Notes: a model not told the origin generated them from the letters alone. Counted from the stretch's first letter, positions 17,094 to 25,791 are shown. The stretch is DNA of 64,000 nt from Tolypothrix campylonemoides VB511288 (GCA_000828075.3 JXCB02000053.1:171742-235741), one strand, 5' to 3'. Made by a program: numbers and translations.

Positions 17094-19886
17094 CTATTGA
17101 GGGCTAAGTTTACGAATAGGTGCAAAACCTGCTTTCTCTATTAGTTTTTGACCTTCAATGCTTAAGAGCAAGTTAGCATAAGCGGTACCTGCCTGCTCAT
17201 CTCGACCACCGTCTTTCTTGATGATCACATAAAGTTTCCGAGTAATTGGATAATCAGCATCGGCAAAAGCCTGTTGATTCACTTGATTCATGTTTTTATT
17301 GCTGAAGGGAGGTATAAAAGGTTTGTCAGAATTATAAGCCAACGGGAGAGATTTTATTGGTATAGCCCTTTGGTTAACAACTTCTGAAGCTGTGGCATAA
17401 CCAATTCCACCAGGAGTTGCGGCAACCATTTTTAAAGACTCAGTTGTGTTTTTTACCACTTGAAAAAGACCGAAGTTCTTTTCACCTAACACTGCTTCTT
17501 TAAAGAAATCCACAGTACCGCCAACTTTCGGGTCACGGCTAAAGACTTTAATCTTTGAGTCAGAACCACCTAGTTGCTTCCAGTTCGTGATTTCCCCGGC
17601 AAAAATCTGTCTCAATTGCGGCAGGGTTAGCTTGTTTATTGAAACACTATTATTGACGTAAACGGTAATACCATCAATCGCAACAGTCTTTGCCTCTAGT
17701 GCAAAACCTTGTTCTTTAGCAGCTTGTAACTCATATAGTTTGAGATCGCGGGAAGACTCAGCAAAATCTAACTTGTTGTTCAAAAGCATTTCAATACCTG
17801 TTCGCGAACCAGGATTTTTTTGTCTTGAATCAACATACTCCAAGTTAAATAAAGGATGTGCTTGCTTAAGAATCTTAAGTACTTGTGAAGACCTAAGAGG
17901 GGCAAAACTTGTAGAGCCACCATATTTAAACGTTCCTGAAGGGACATTTTTTACTTTAGCCAAAGTCCCTACACAGGTACTAATGATTACCTCATGAACT
18001 GGGCAACCGCCTGACGAAATACTAATAGTCCCAAAACTGGCAGCAAAAATAACCAAAGCTATTGCAGTGTACTTAAATTGTTGCAGCTTCTTTCGTGTCT
18101 TGATTTTTTCTAATGCTTTATCAACCCAATTCTGACTAAAAATGCTTTCATAAATACGATTACCAACTTCTAAGTTACCGTGTCGATTAACTACTAAACC
18201 TAGTTTTGACAAAGCTAGTTGTTTGGGACTATCATCTGCTACTACCTTTCCTGACTGCAAAACTTGCTGATACACCTGCAGTAGACTTTCGGCGTCCTTA
18301 TTATGTAGGAGAGAATTGCGTATTTTCCTTAAGTGTTCTGGTTGGTCTTGAAATTCCCAGTTCTCAATGATGCGCTCACGCACCATCCGCTCCACCCAAT
18401 CAGCTTCATCCTCACCCTCGCGAATTGAAAATTCATCACAGAGGATGATTTGAAAAAGCTTTTGAGAAAGAACTGGTTCGGCTCTAGTGAGTGACAGTAC
18501 TCTTCTAATTACAGCTAGAGGATTGCTAACCTTCCCAAGCAATTGTTCTGCTACCGCGATTGTTTGTCGATCTGCTTCCGCTAAAGTCTCTCGTTTGTCT
18601 AGGACTCGGCTAGCAATTAAGAACCGATGTTCATCAATACTAAATTGATTGTTTCGCTCCAAGCCTTTTTTGACTAACCAATTCCATCCTTCCTCAAATG
18701 CCTGTCCCCGCAATAAGCGTGAATCATCTTGATACTGACTTTCTACCCAAGCACTTAGAGTTTCCGCATAGGGTCGAAGCTTCTCCAATTCCTGATTAAG
18801 CCACTTCTGGTTAAAAACCTGCTTATATATGGGGTTGTAAACTTTCAGTTTGCCATTATGCTTAACCACTAACCCTGTCAGCCGCAATTCCATTTGTTCA
18901 TAAGAGTTATCTGCATCTACTTCTTCCTGTAGCAAAATGGACTGGTATAGTCCTAGCAACTGCTGTGTTCTATGTTTATTGGCAAGAAGGCGATCGCGAA
19001 TAGTCTTTAAATGTTCTGGCTGATCCTGAGATTCCCAATTCTCAATAATTTTTGACCTAACTACTTGCTCAACTGATAGGGGATTTTCGAGTGTTGATCT
19101 CTCTGATATGAGCTTACACAGCTTTTGAGTTAAAAAAGGTTGTCCTCCTGTCCAGTATAAAATCTCTCTTAGCACTTCCTGGGGATGACTAACCTTACCC
19201 AATAGCCCGTTTTCTAAAGTCTGGGCTTCCTCAAACTTAAACCCATCCAAGGCAATTGCCTTGCCAATATTAAACGGAGTGCGGGCTTTATCTCTAATCA
19301 AATCCGAAGGCGTCGCCACCCCTAGCAAACAAAATGTCAACCTCTCGTACTCTGGTTGATCAACTCGCTGGTTGTAACAAGCCCGAATCAGCGCGAAAAA
19401 ATCATCAATTGAGAAATCTAAGCTGATAATGCTGTCTATCTCATCGACAAAAATTACAATCCTTTTTCCTGGCACATGCACCAACAAGACTTCTTCAATG
19501 AATCGATCTAAGAGCTGAACTAAAGAAAGCTCTTCATGCTCCCGCAGCCAGCTTTTTTGATTCACCTTACCAAAGAGGTTAAATCCCCGCCACAAATCAG
19601 ATACTATACCCCCGTACCAGTTCTTTGGAGTTAGGTGTTCGCTACCAATTCTGGTGATATCAACAGCAGCACAGCTAACGCCAGACTGCTTCAGTTCATG
19701 CATCGCCTGCACCCGCAAGCTAGACTTGCCCATCTGCCGACTATTGAACACGCAGCAAAACTCCCCAACCATCAGCGCATCATATAGTTGTTTGTCAGCT
19801 TGCCGTTTGACATAGCTGGGGGCATTTGGCTTTAAGCTGCCACCGACCTGATAGTAATCGAAGGTTAATTCTAAAGTTGAGTTCAT
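17094..19886 (-). CDS. AAA-like (AAA_35) ATPase fused via TM to PstS-like binding domain
   Basis: 930 residues from ATG 19886 (an in-frame TTG at 19901 is possible). Residues about 1-330 form an AAA-like module: FDYYQVGGSLKPNAPSYVKR, a Walker A-like NSRQMGKSSLR, a Walker B-like IVIFVDEIDSI and a sensor-like LGVATPSDLI. The C-lobe with WTGGQPFLTQKLCK and IIENWESQDQPEHL is repeated (about 430-600, second copy IIENWEFQDQPEHL). A membrane segment (TAIALVIFAASFGTISI) near 610 precedes about 270 residues like periplasmic phosphate-binding proteins (YGGSTSFAPLR, FAGEITNWKQLGG, GIGYATASEVV). ATG and the upstream TGA overlap as ATGA, so it is cotranscribed with 19883-21211. An ATPase wired to an external ligand sensor is inferred. 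Confidence 0.85.
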   Translation of the reverse strand: MNSTLELTFDYYQVGGSLKPNAPSYVKRQADKQLYDALMVGEFCCVFNSRQMGKSSLRVQAMHELKQSGVSCAAVDITRIGSEHLTPKNWYGGIVSDLWRGFNLFGKVNQKSWLREHEELSLVQLLDRFIEEVLLVHVPGKRIVIFVDEIDSIISLDFSIDDFFALIRACYNQRVDQPEYERLTFCLLGVATPSDLIRDKARTPFNIGKAIALDGFKFEEAQTLENGLLGKVSHPQEVLREILYWTGGQPFLTQKLCKLISERSTLENPLSVEQVVRSKIIENWESQDQPEHLKTIRDRLLANKHRTQQLLGLYQSILLQEEVDADNSYEQMELRLTGLVVKHNGKLKVYNPIYKQVFNQKWLNQELEKLRPYAETLSAWVESQYQDDSRLLRGQAFEEGWNWLVKKGLERNNQFSIDEHRFLIASRVLDKRETLAEADRQTIAVAEQLLGKVSNPLAVIRRVLSLTRAEPVLSQKLFQIILCDEFSIREGEDEADWVERMVRERIIENWEFQDQPEHLRKIRNSLLHNKDAESLLQVYQQVLQSGKVVADDSPKQLALSKLGLVVNRHGNLEVGNRIYESIFSQNWVDKALEKIKTRKKLQQFKYTAIALVIFAASFGTISISSGGCPVHEVIISTCVGTLAKVKNVPSGTFKYGGSTSFAPLRSSQVLKILKQAHPLFNLEYVDSRQKNPGSRTGIEMLLNNKLDFAESSRDLKLYELQAAKEQGFALEAKTVAIDGITVYVNNSVSINKLTLPQLRQIFAGEITNWKQLGGSDSKIKVFSRDPKVGGTVDFFKEAVLGEKNFGLFQVVKNTTESLKMVAATPGGIGYATASEVVNQRAIPIKSLPLAYNSDKPFIPPFSNKNMNQVNQQAFADADYPITRKLYVIIKKDGGRDEQAGTAYANLLLSIEGQKLIEKAGFAPIRKLSPQ

Positions 19887-21211
19887 TTTGCCCCCAAGCA
19901 AGATGAAAAATAACTGTGATAAACTTGACAGCTAAACGTGACTTGATTTGCCTCAAACTGCACTATGCCCATACTCTCTAACTTGTAAGCTAGTATTTGC
20001 TGTATCTGTGCCCTACCTCCTGCATCAACCAAATTTCTCAGGGCTTCGAGTAATTCGGGATGTTCATTTAACATGACCCAAAGTCCTTGCAGATGGCTGC
20101 TGTAAATTCCTTCTAAAGTGGGAGCAGTCTGCAAAAGTTGCTCCGGAGTCATGTCTTTCTGGTAGAGGTGATAAAGAGCTAGCTGAATTAAGTAAGGATG
20201 TCCACCAACCATTACCCATAGTCGTTCTAGTTCTGCCTTAGCTAACCACTGCAATCCATATTCTTTTGCCAACTGCTGTACTTGTCCCAAAGTCAAATTT
20301 GGTAACTTAACGGGCATACCCACATTGAAAGGTGATTGATTGATATTAAGCGGGATATACACTTCCGTTGAGTAAGCCACCACCAATCTCAATTTTTGCC
20401 AAATCTCTAAGTTATTTACTTCTTCATGCCAGCTCCTGAGCAAAGTAAAAAACTCCTTGGCGATTTTTTCATACTCGAAGAGCCGATCTACTTCATCCAG
20501 CCCCAAAACCAAAGGTGTATCTATTTGCTCTAATAGATAAGCCTGAAAATAAGTGGTACAACTGACCATACTGCCTGATCTCTCGTTGTCCCAATAATCA
20601 TCTATGCGCGATTCTAGATTAAGCTGTTGGCTGATATTGGTGCAAAACCACTGGAGAAAATGATCTAGATTCTCCAGGATTAATTCCTCGGCTTGCCGCA
20701 GGTTCAAACGTATTGTTCGATACTTGCGATGTCTAGCTTCAGCCAAAATTTTATTCACCAAGGAGGTTTTACCTGTTTTTTTTGGGGCTTTAATCCGAAT
20801 TAAAGCACCAGATTGCAATACTTTTTGCGAACAAAGCGTGTCGAGCGATAAATGCTCATTATATAAACGCTGAATGTAAAAAGGAGACTGTGACGATACG
20901 GGACGTCCTGGAAAATCAGGCTTAATTTGGTGGGGACGATGGTCTTCCCAGTAATCAAAATTGACCCACTTTGGTTTGTATTTTACAAACAAGTCCACCA
21001 ACTCTTCTCGGTAGGAGAAGCGTTCTCCCTCTCTATTTACCAGACCAAATTTTGTACATACCTTATTCAAAAGTTTCCTAATTGCGGATGTATCGCAATT
21101 CCTCTCGGTAGCAATTTGGTCATCAGTCTCGCCTGCCAAAAATTTCTTTAGCACCTTTTTTTGCTCAGGTGTCAGATCGTCTAATATTTCGTTGAACTTT
21201 TTTCCATTCAT
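19883..21211 (-). CDS. HTH-AAA-like (AAA_35) ATPase
   Basis: 442 residues. An N-terminal helix-turn-helix-like domain (about 1-55: LTPEQKKVLKKFLAGETDDQ, then RNCDTSAIRKLLNKVCTKFG) resembles the LuxR-like domain found at the start of cyanobacterial AAA-like and vWA-MoxR-associated proteins. The AAA-like domain has Walker A IKAPKKTGKTSLV near 145, Walker B LVLGLDEVDRLFEYE near 245, and the family GGHPYLIQLALYHL near 345. Its TGA overlaps the ATG of the next gene (ATGA), so the two are translationally coupled. It is probably the cytoplasmic, possibly DNA-binding, partner of the membrane fusion downstream. ATG 21211 is preferred over the TTG at 21220. Substrate unknown. Confidence 0.85.
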   Translation of the reverse strand: MNGKKFNEILDDLTPEQKKVLKKFLAGETDDQIATERNCDTSAIRKLLNKVCTKFGLVNREGERFSYREELVDLFVKYKPKWVNFDYWEDHRPHQIKPDFPGRPVSSQSPFYIQRLYNEHLSLDTLCSQKVLQSGALIRIKAPKKTGKTSLVNKILAEARHRKYRTIRLNLRQAEELILENLDHFLQWFCTNISQQLNLESRIDDYWDNERSGSMVSCTTYFQAYLLEQIDTPLVLGLDEVDRLFEYEKIAKEFFTLLRSWHEEVNNLEIWQKLRLVVAYSTEVYIPLNINQSPFNVGMPVKLPNLTLGQVQQLAKEYGLQWLAKAELERLWVMVGGHPYLIQLALYHLYQKDMTPEQLLQTAPTLEGIYSSHLQGLWVMLNEHPELLEALRNLVDAGGRAQIQQILAYKLESMGIVQFEANQVTFSCQVYHSYFSSCLGAK

Positions 21212-21716
21212 CTTTTTCAAGCGCTTTTTGGCTAGTGAATTGGCAGAAATCCGAGAACTTAAATACAGTCTATAAGTTCGGGATTGGGAACTTTATCCGA
21301 CCGAGTTTTTCTCTGCTTGATGAATAAAATCCTATCAACTTCTCAAGCGATCGCTTTCTCTCAGTAACGGCTAAACTGTAGCGTTACACTCATAGTAACT
21401 ATACTTATACACTGTAGAAGTCCTATCACTGTAAGGCGACAACTTTTACCTAAATTTTAAGCAAAAAATAATCATTGGAAATATTTGTGAGTATTTTTGC
21501 ACAAACTCCAAATGAAATGCTACTTGTGCATATATAACAGCGGTACTTCTTTGCTTCTTCGCTCTTCAGTTATTTGTTTAATCTAGATGATTTTGGCACT
21601 CAATAGCTCTCAGACTGGGAGAAATGTGATTTTTAGTACCTAAACGGGTTATTCTCCAAAATTCAAGGTTAAATCTGAGATAAGAGCTTCAATCCTAGTT
21701 CTTTAAGGAAATGGTA
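21212..21716. other. Divergent intergenic region of the AAA operon and the 2-TM gene
   Basis: About 500 bp with no gene. One HIP1 site lies near 21349. It must carry promoters for the minus-strand AAA operon and the plus-strand membrane protein. No operator or hairpin is clear. Confidence 0.5.
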
Positions 21717-22022
21717 ATGAACAAACCATCCAAAATTAACACGAATACAGAGCATTTCAGCAAGAATATTGCAACACAGTGGTACGAAGAACGCTCTAGA
21801 CAAGCAAGTGCAAGTTTTAATCTGGCTATCGGTTTAGCGACAGCTACTGTCATCTTTGGTATCGCGACTGCTGTTTCAGTTTGCATGAACAATGTATCAG
21901 TTGCAGCAGCAACAACAGCTGTGGGGCTTACCTCTGGAGTTGCTAGTAAGCGCTTGTTCAAGTTATACGACGATACAAACACAAAACTGGATGATGTTGC
22001 CAAGGAGCTATTGGATGAATAG
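21717..22022 (+). CDS. Two-TM protein, TRADD-N-associated membrane domain type
   Basis: 101 residues from ATG 21717, 7 nt after AAGGA (an ATG at 21711 lies too close to that site). A soluble N-terminus ends in WYEERSRQASASFNLAIGLA, the junction seen in the cyanobacterial TRADD-N-associated two-TM domain. Two hydrophobic helices (about 35-55 and 60-80) follow, then FKLYDDTNTKLDDVAKELLD, a short amphipathic tail. Known family members are linked to predicted conflict or cell-death systems. The gene faces away from the AAA-like operon, about 500 bp apart. The domain call is from pattern memory. Confidence 0.7.
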   Translation: MNKPSKINTNTEHFSKNIATQWYEERSRQASASFNLAIGLATATVIFGIATAVSVCMNNVSVAAATTAVGLTSGVASKRLFKLYDDTNTKLDDVAKELLDE

Positions 22023-22205
22023 TAAATATGCTTAGCACAACAACAATAGATTTTTGAATTTTAAATTGCCTACTTTGTTCACCCAAGTGGGTGAAACAAA
22101 TTCACCCGTTTGGATAACCTGAGTGCATGAAGGTGAATTTTGTCAAAAAAGAGATTCTAGTACTAGAGAGTATTGATTGTATTTAACTCTAGTAACGAGA
22201 AACTT

Positions 22206-22754
22206 ATGAAACTTGCAAAATTATTAACTTCTACACTTGCTGTTGCTTCTGTTGTCCTTTCTGCTGGAATTGCCTCGGCTCAAACTGCTCCAACAACAGC
22301 TACAACTCAAGAGGCTGCAACACGTGGTATGAACGGTAGCTATCTTGGTGCTGGTGCTTCTGCTGGCGTGACCAATGGCGGACGACAAAATGATGCAGCT
22401 CTATTCGGTGGAAATATTCAAGGACGATACGCGATTCCTAATGCGCCTGTTTCACTTCGCGGTTCTGTTCTGTTTGGTGGCGATTCAACCGCAGCTATGC
22501 CGTTGTTAACTTACGATGCACCCATCGCTAAAAACACTAACGTTTACATCGGCGGTGGTTACTCCTTCCAGACAGACGAAGGTCAAGCAAGCCAGTTGGG
22601 AAATCAGAACGCACCTGTTGTAACCCTTGGCGCTGAATCAGAAGTTGCTAAGAACGTCGTTGTGTATGGTGATGCCAAGTGGGGTATTGACGCTTACCAA
22701 GGCAGTGACGCTGACGCTGTCAGCTTGCAAACAGGGGTAGGGCTCCGCTTCTAA
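22206..22754 (+). CDS. Outer-membrane beta-barrel-like protein
   Basis: 182 residues from ATG 22206; the extra 11 residues of the longer frame precede an obvious signal peptide. MKLAKLL plus about 18 hydrophobic residues ends in AGIASAQ, a normal cleavage site. The mature part alternates glycine-rich, strand-like segments (GSYLGAGASAGV, NVYIGGGYSFQ, VSLQTGVGLRF) and ends in phenylalanine, the usual outer-membrane barrel C-terminus. The small size fits an 8-strand barrel. Function unknown; probably structural or porin-like. A strong stem-loop follows. Confidence 0.75.
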   Translation: MKLAKLLTSTLAVASVVLSAGIASAQTAPTTATTQEAATRGMNGSYLGAGASAGVTNGGRQNDAALFGGNIQGRYAIPNAPVSLRGSVLFGGDSTAAMPLLTYDAPIAKNTNVYIGGGYSFQTDEGQASQLGNQNAPVVTLGAESEVAKNVVVYGDAKWGIDAYQGSDADAVSLQTGVGLRF

Positions 22755-22810
22755 TCCTTCAAAGACTCCGTCCCGTAAAGAAGGATTCTGATGCAAAACC
22801 AAATATACCA

Positions 22811-22860
22811 GAGCGGTGAAGCTTTTCCTCTGATTTTAGGAGCTTCACCGCTCCTTGTTT
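22811..22860 (+). terminator. Intrinsic terminator after beta-barrel gene
   Basis: GAGCGGTGAAGCT (22811-22823) pairs perfectly with AGCTTCACCGCTC (22841-22853), a 13-bp stem with a 17-nt loop, followed by CTTGTTT. The T-tract is weak, but the position 57 bp after the stop supports termination. Confidence 0.75.
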
Positions 22861-23003
22861 ATCTGCGGTTCTTTTTGGGCTTCTTTGTATTTTTGCAAGA
22901 AATGTATTGGATTGAGCAATAAAACACATAATATTTCTATAATTTTAAATCGGCAAAATTTCCGCGAATGATGTCTACAGCTTCCACTCTTGAATGTGTT
23001 GCT

Positions 23004-23414
23004 ATGCTGCAAAATTCCGCCATTCGTACTCCTGTTGCTATCAGTCTTGGAGCAATTGCTGGTGCACTCTCGCGCTATTACCTCGGTTTGTGGTTCAATC
23101 AGCTTTTCGGTACAGGGTTTCCCTATAGTACGCTCATTATTAATGTGAGTGGTTCTTTTGTCATGGGTTTTTTTACGACACTGTCACTGGGACGATTCAT
23201 TACGATTCATCCTGAAGCCCGACTGTTAGTAACTACAGGATTTTTAGGGGCTTATACCACGTTCTCAACTTATGAGTTGGATACAGCTAAACTACTTCAA
23301 CAACGCAGCTTAGAAATTGGTTTATTATACTGGCTGGGCAGTGCCGTATTAGCAATAGTATGCCTGCAAGTAGGAAATACTTTGGCTGAATTTATCCGTA
23401 TTAAACAAGAATAA
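23004..23414 (+). CDS. crcB: Fluoride channel CrcB/Fluc, copy 1
   Basis: 136 residues from ATG 23004; upstream in-frame ATGs at 22968 and 22971 would add about 12 residues not typical of the family. It has four hydrophobic helices. Fluc marks are [13 protein letters not shown] near residue 15, the conserved asparagine-containing STLIINVSGSFVMGF and GFLGAYTTFSTYELD with the break-forming TTFST. The dimer exports F- passively from the cytoplasm. A second, diverged copy lies tail to tail at 23605-23988. No fluoride riboswitch is recognisable upstream of either. Confidence 0.93.
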   Translation: MLQNSAIRTPVAISLGAIAGALSRYYLGLWFNQLFGTGFPYSTLIINVSGSFVMGFFTTLSLGRFITIHPEARLLVTTGFLGAYTTFSTYELDTAKLLQQRSLEIGLLYWLGSAVLAIVCLQVGNTLAEFIRIKQE

Positions 23415-23604
23415 TAACTAGTCAGAATAACTGTAAGTCAATCAATATTTACCTGATAAGTAGATAGGTATAAATAAACAGAGCTATATTAAGAGATGTA
23501 AAAACACTTGAAACTTACGCCTTAGGCTAATGATAGTCCTAACAAGTTAACTTTTGTCTGACCTAATTAAAGGCGATCGCCTTAGCGTTCTAATTCAAAA
23601 AACA

Positions 23605-23988
23605 TCATAATATCTTTGCTAAGAATATTCCTAATTCTATACTAAGAAACCCTAATATCGGACTACCACACCAATAAAATATTGCAGCTAGGTAGTTTTT
23701 AGTCCGTAACAAATTTGAGGTATCTAGGGCATAAGTGGAAAATGTAGTATAAGAACCTAAAAAACCTACTGCAACTAAAAGATTTAACTGAGGAAAAATT
23801 GCTAGCTTTGATGTAAGGGTAATAAAAAAGCCCATCAAAAAAGCGCCAGTGATGTTGATGAAAAAAGTTCCATAAGGAAACGCCGTCCCTAACCAACGCG
23901 CAAAAAAGATAGTCAGGTAATAACGGCTCAGCGCACCTGGAACTGCTCCCAAACTGATTGCGATGAGAGGGTAAGTTGCAGATTTCAT
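23605..23988 (-). CDS. crcB: Fluoride channel CrcB/Fluc, copy 2
   Basis: 127 residues with four hydrophobic helices and the same marks as copy 1: [45 protein letters not shown]. It differs from copy 1 throughout, so it is an old paralogue rather than a fresh duplication. Two Fluc genes together can indicate heterodimer formation, as in some Firmicutes. Here they are convergent, not one operon, so shared regulation is not implied. Confidence 0.92.
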   Translation of the reverse strand: MKSATYPLIAISLGAVPGALSRYYLTIFFARWLGTAFPYGTFFINITGAFLMGFFITLTSKLAIFPQLNLLVAVGFLGSYTTFSTYALDTSNLLRTKNYLAAIFYWCGSPILGFLSIELGIFLAKIL

Positions 23989-24424
23989 ACAAGTCAGTAA
24001 CCGCCAAAAGATTTCTTACTTTAGCCATGTTTTAGCTGAATGGCTAATGGACATTCTACAAAAACAGCTAAATAATGACAATTTTGTCAATACCTACAAA
24101 CTCAGATCTTGCACCTATCCGTATAAGCCTAGGTTTAGTCAACAGCAGCGCAATAAAGTTACATCACTTTTATTGGCTTTTATTGGTAAAACAAAGACTT
24201 CAGGCTTAGTACTGAGTCTGAAAATAACATCAATTTTTCTTGGTGCAAGATGTGAGCAAATGCGTAAGCTTCCCAATACAGTTCGGTTAGCTTGTTTATC
24301 ACGCCGTAAAAAAGAGGGCTATTTTCCTGCTTTACGCTCAATTCATCGGCGATCGCCGTTAGGTGGAGAGATCTTATCCGAACCGTATTGGATCACCAGA
24401 GGCGATCGCTGCGGGAATAAAACA
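23989..24424. other. Gene-free stretch holding a mini-element
   Basis: About 435 bp without a supported gene; 24101-24256 is a mini insertion element (separate entry). A 134-residue plus-strand frame crosses the mini-element and has no domain-like features, so it is not called. Confidence 0.5.
24101..24256. mobile_element. MITE related to the 13.9-kb insertion sequence
   Basis: Ends CTCAGATCTTGCACC (24101-24115) and GGTGCAAGATGTGAG (24242-24256) are inverse complements with one mismatch. CAAA flanks both sides (24097-24100 and 24257-24260), a 4-bp target duplication. The inner ATCTTGCACC matches the ends of the IS at 13890-15304 at the same distance from the tip. At 156 bp with no gene, it is a non-autonomous element probably moved by that IS family. 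Confidence 0.8.
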
Positions 24425-24966
24425 TTATTTTTTTACCGGAGATGGTGCTAATAGCCCAGACAACGCACCTAATGAACCTGTTGCAAGAGCAGTTAAAAGT
24501 TCAGGGGTTGCTCTATTACTTACCTGTAATGCAATTGCCCCAATCAGACAACCTAATACAGTTGATATCAGTCCACCAACAACTATACGGTAAATCCAAA
24601 AGTCTGTTTCTATAGGTTTTTGTGAAATATTGAAGTTATGAACTTCTGCTCTACCAATGTTTTGTTGTACGATTTCCTCGCTGTGAAAACCGTTACCAAT
24701 TGGTTGTCTAATTTCACTAGATAAAGGCTGCTCTTCAGTTAAGGGTTTATTTCCATTGTTATTACTCATGAGTCAATCCTTTTTGCTGTTTCAATAAAAT
24801 CTCATCTATTTCTTTGGTAGGAGCAGAAAAACTGGCTTATGCACTTTTACAGCGCTTTTCAATGAAATAAACCACCTGGTACGGGCTGTTCAATGCCTTT
24901 GCCCCTGGGAACATCTGTGGTTCGATTAACTGAAAATAGTTGTAAGTCCAATACGGCTCACTTAAG
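24373..24966. repeat. Inverted copies of a CCGTATTGG repeat flanking a small gene
   Basis: CTTATCCGAACCGTATTGGA at 24373-24392 and its inverted relative at 24946-24966 (complement CTTAAGTGAGCCGTATTGGA) bracket the 114-residue gene at 24425-24769. The match is about 16 of 20. It may be a pair of dispersed repeats or ends of a decayed element; no target duplication was found. Confidence 0.4.
24425..24769 (-). CDS. Small two-TM protein of unknown function
   Basis: 114 residues. A hydrophilic N-terminus (about 1-55, with MSNNNGNKPLTEEQP) precedes two hydrophobic helices (about 60-85: YRIVVGGLISTVLGCLIGAIA; about 92-108: LLTALATGSLGALSGLLA). The layout resembles small cyanobacterial membrane proteins often beside stress or conflict genes, but no family is recognised. 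No clear ribosome site is seen. It is bracketed by inverted CCGTATTGG-type repeats. It could be a holin-like or accessory membrane protein; this is not claimed. Confidence 0.55.
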   Translation of the reverse strand: MSNNNGNKPLTEEQPLSSEIRQPIGNGFHSEEIVQQNIGRAEVHNFNISQKPIETDFWIYRIVVGGLISTVLGCLIGAIALQVSNRATPELLTALATGSLGALSGLLAPSPVKK

Positions 24967-25189
24967 AAAAGTGATCTGAGCCAGGCAAGCAGGGGGTCTA
25001 GGGGGTGCAGGGGGAAACAAAAAAGGCTTATCACCAAGCGTATTGCGCTATGTATTTAAAGATTTTTTTCATCACTTTAATTTATAAATTTGAATAAAAA
25101 TAGTATTTGATTTTCTCAACTGACCTATTTAAAGTAAACATTAAGCACCTTATTGATGGCTGCAATCAAAGCAAAGCCACGGAAGCCAA
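24770..25189. other. Gene-free stretch
   Basis: No gene is supported. It holds one arm of the CCGTATTGG repeat and a G-rich run (about 24985-25015, gcagggggtctagggggtgc). A 66-residue minus-strand frame is made of this repeat material and is rejected. Confidence 0.5.
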
Positions 25190-25723
25190 ATGAAAAAACC
25201 AAATTTAAAAAAACTCACTCATTGGGTTGTAGCAGCAGTATTTCTAGTACTTGTAGCGGGATTTTCTCTGCTTGACCAACCCAACGCTACTGCTCAATCA
25301 CTCACACCATCAGTATCCACAGAATCCACACAGGCTCCAATCGTATCTCCAGCTGCATCGTCAACACAGTCTGTAACAGCAAACGTTAGACGTTTACTAC
25401 AAACCAAAGAATGTGTCGGCTGTAACCTAATTGGGGCAGACTTAAAAGGAGCAAACCTGCAAGCGGCAAACTTGGAAGGCGCGAACTTGCAAGGTGCGGA
25501 CTTAGAAAAGGCTAACTTACAGTCAACAAATCTGCTAGCGGCAAACCTTCAAGGAGCAGACTTAGGTAAGGCAAACATAGCCAGAGCAAACCTGCAAAGA
25601 GCGAACCTATTTGACGCAGACTTAGAAAAGGCAAATCTAACAGATGCGAACATAGAAGGAGCAAACCTACAGGGGGCTGATTTGGAAGGAGTAATAAGAC
25701 CCCAAGGATTGATCGCTCAGTAA
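25190..25723 (+). CDS. Exported pentapeptide-repeat protein
   Basis: 177 residues. The N-terminus (MKKPNLKKLTHWVVAAVFLV, then LDQPNATAQ) is a signal peptide or anchor. A Ser/Thr/Gln/Pro-rich linker (about 35-70) leads to CVGCNLIGADL and then about 18 pentapeptide units of the A(D/N)LxG type (about 80-170), which form a right-handed quadrilateral beta-helix. The pair of cysteines CVGC just before the repeats is a recurring cap in cyanobacterial secreted members. Role unknown. An inverted repeat follows at 25731-25764. Confidence 0.88.
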   Translation: MKKPNLKKLTHWVVAAVFLVLVAGFSLLDQPNATAQSLTPSVSTESTQAPIVSPAASSTQSVTANVRRLLQTKECVGCNLIGADLKGANLQAANLEGANLQGADLEKANLQSTNLLAANLQGADLGKANIARANLQRANLFDADLEKANLTDANIEGANLQGADLEGVIRPQGLIAQ

Positions 25724-25730
25724 TCAAAAG

Positions 25731-25764
25731 TGCGTAGCTCTTCTCCTGTCGGAGACGCTACGCA
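25731..25764. repeat. Dispersed hairpin after pentapeptide gene
   Basis: TGCGTAGC (25731-25738) pairs with GCTACGCA (25757-25764), and TCTCC/GGAGA pairs inside with a TGTC loop. It starts 7 bp after the stop codon. It is a typical Nostoc-type small dispersed repeat; no T-tract, so termination is uncertain. Confidence 0.65.
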
Positions 25765-25791
25765 CGAAGAAAGCACGTCCGCAGGACTTAC

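Noticed and set aside
24047..24451. 134-residue plus-strand frame
   Set aside because: It crosses a mini-element with its target duplication; no domain-like features.
24837..25037. 66-residue minus-strand frame
   Set aside because: Made of a dispersed CCGTATTGG repeat and a G-rich run.
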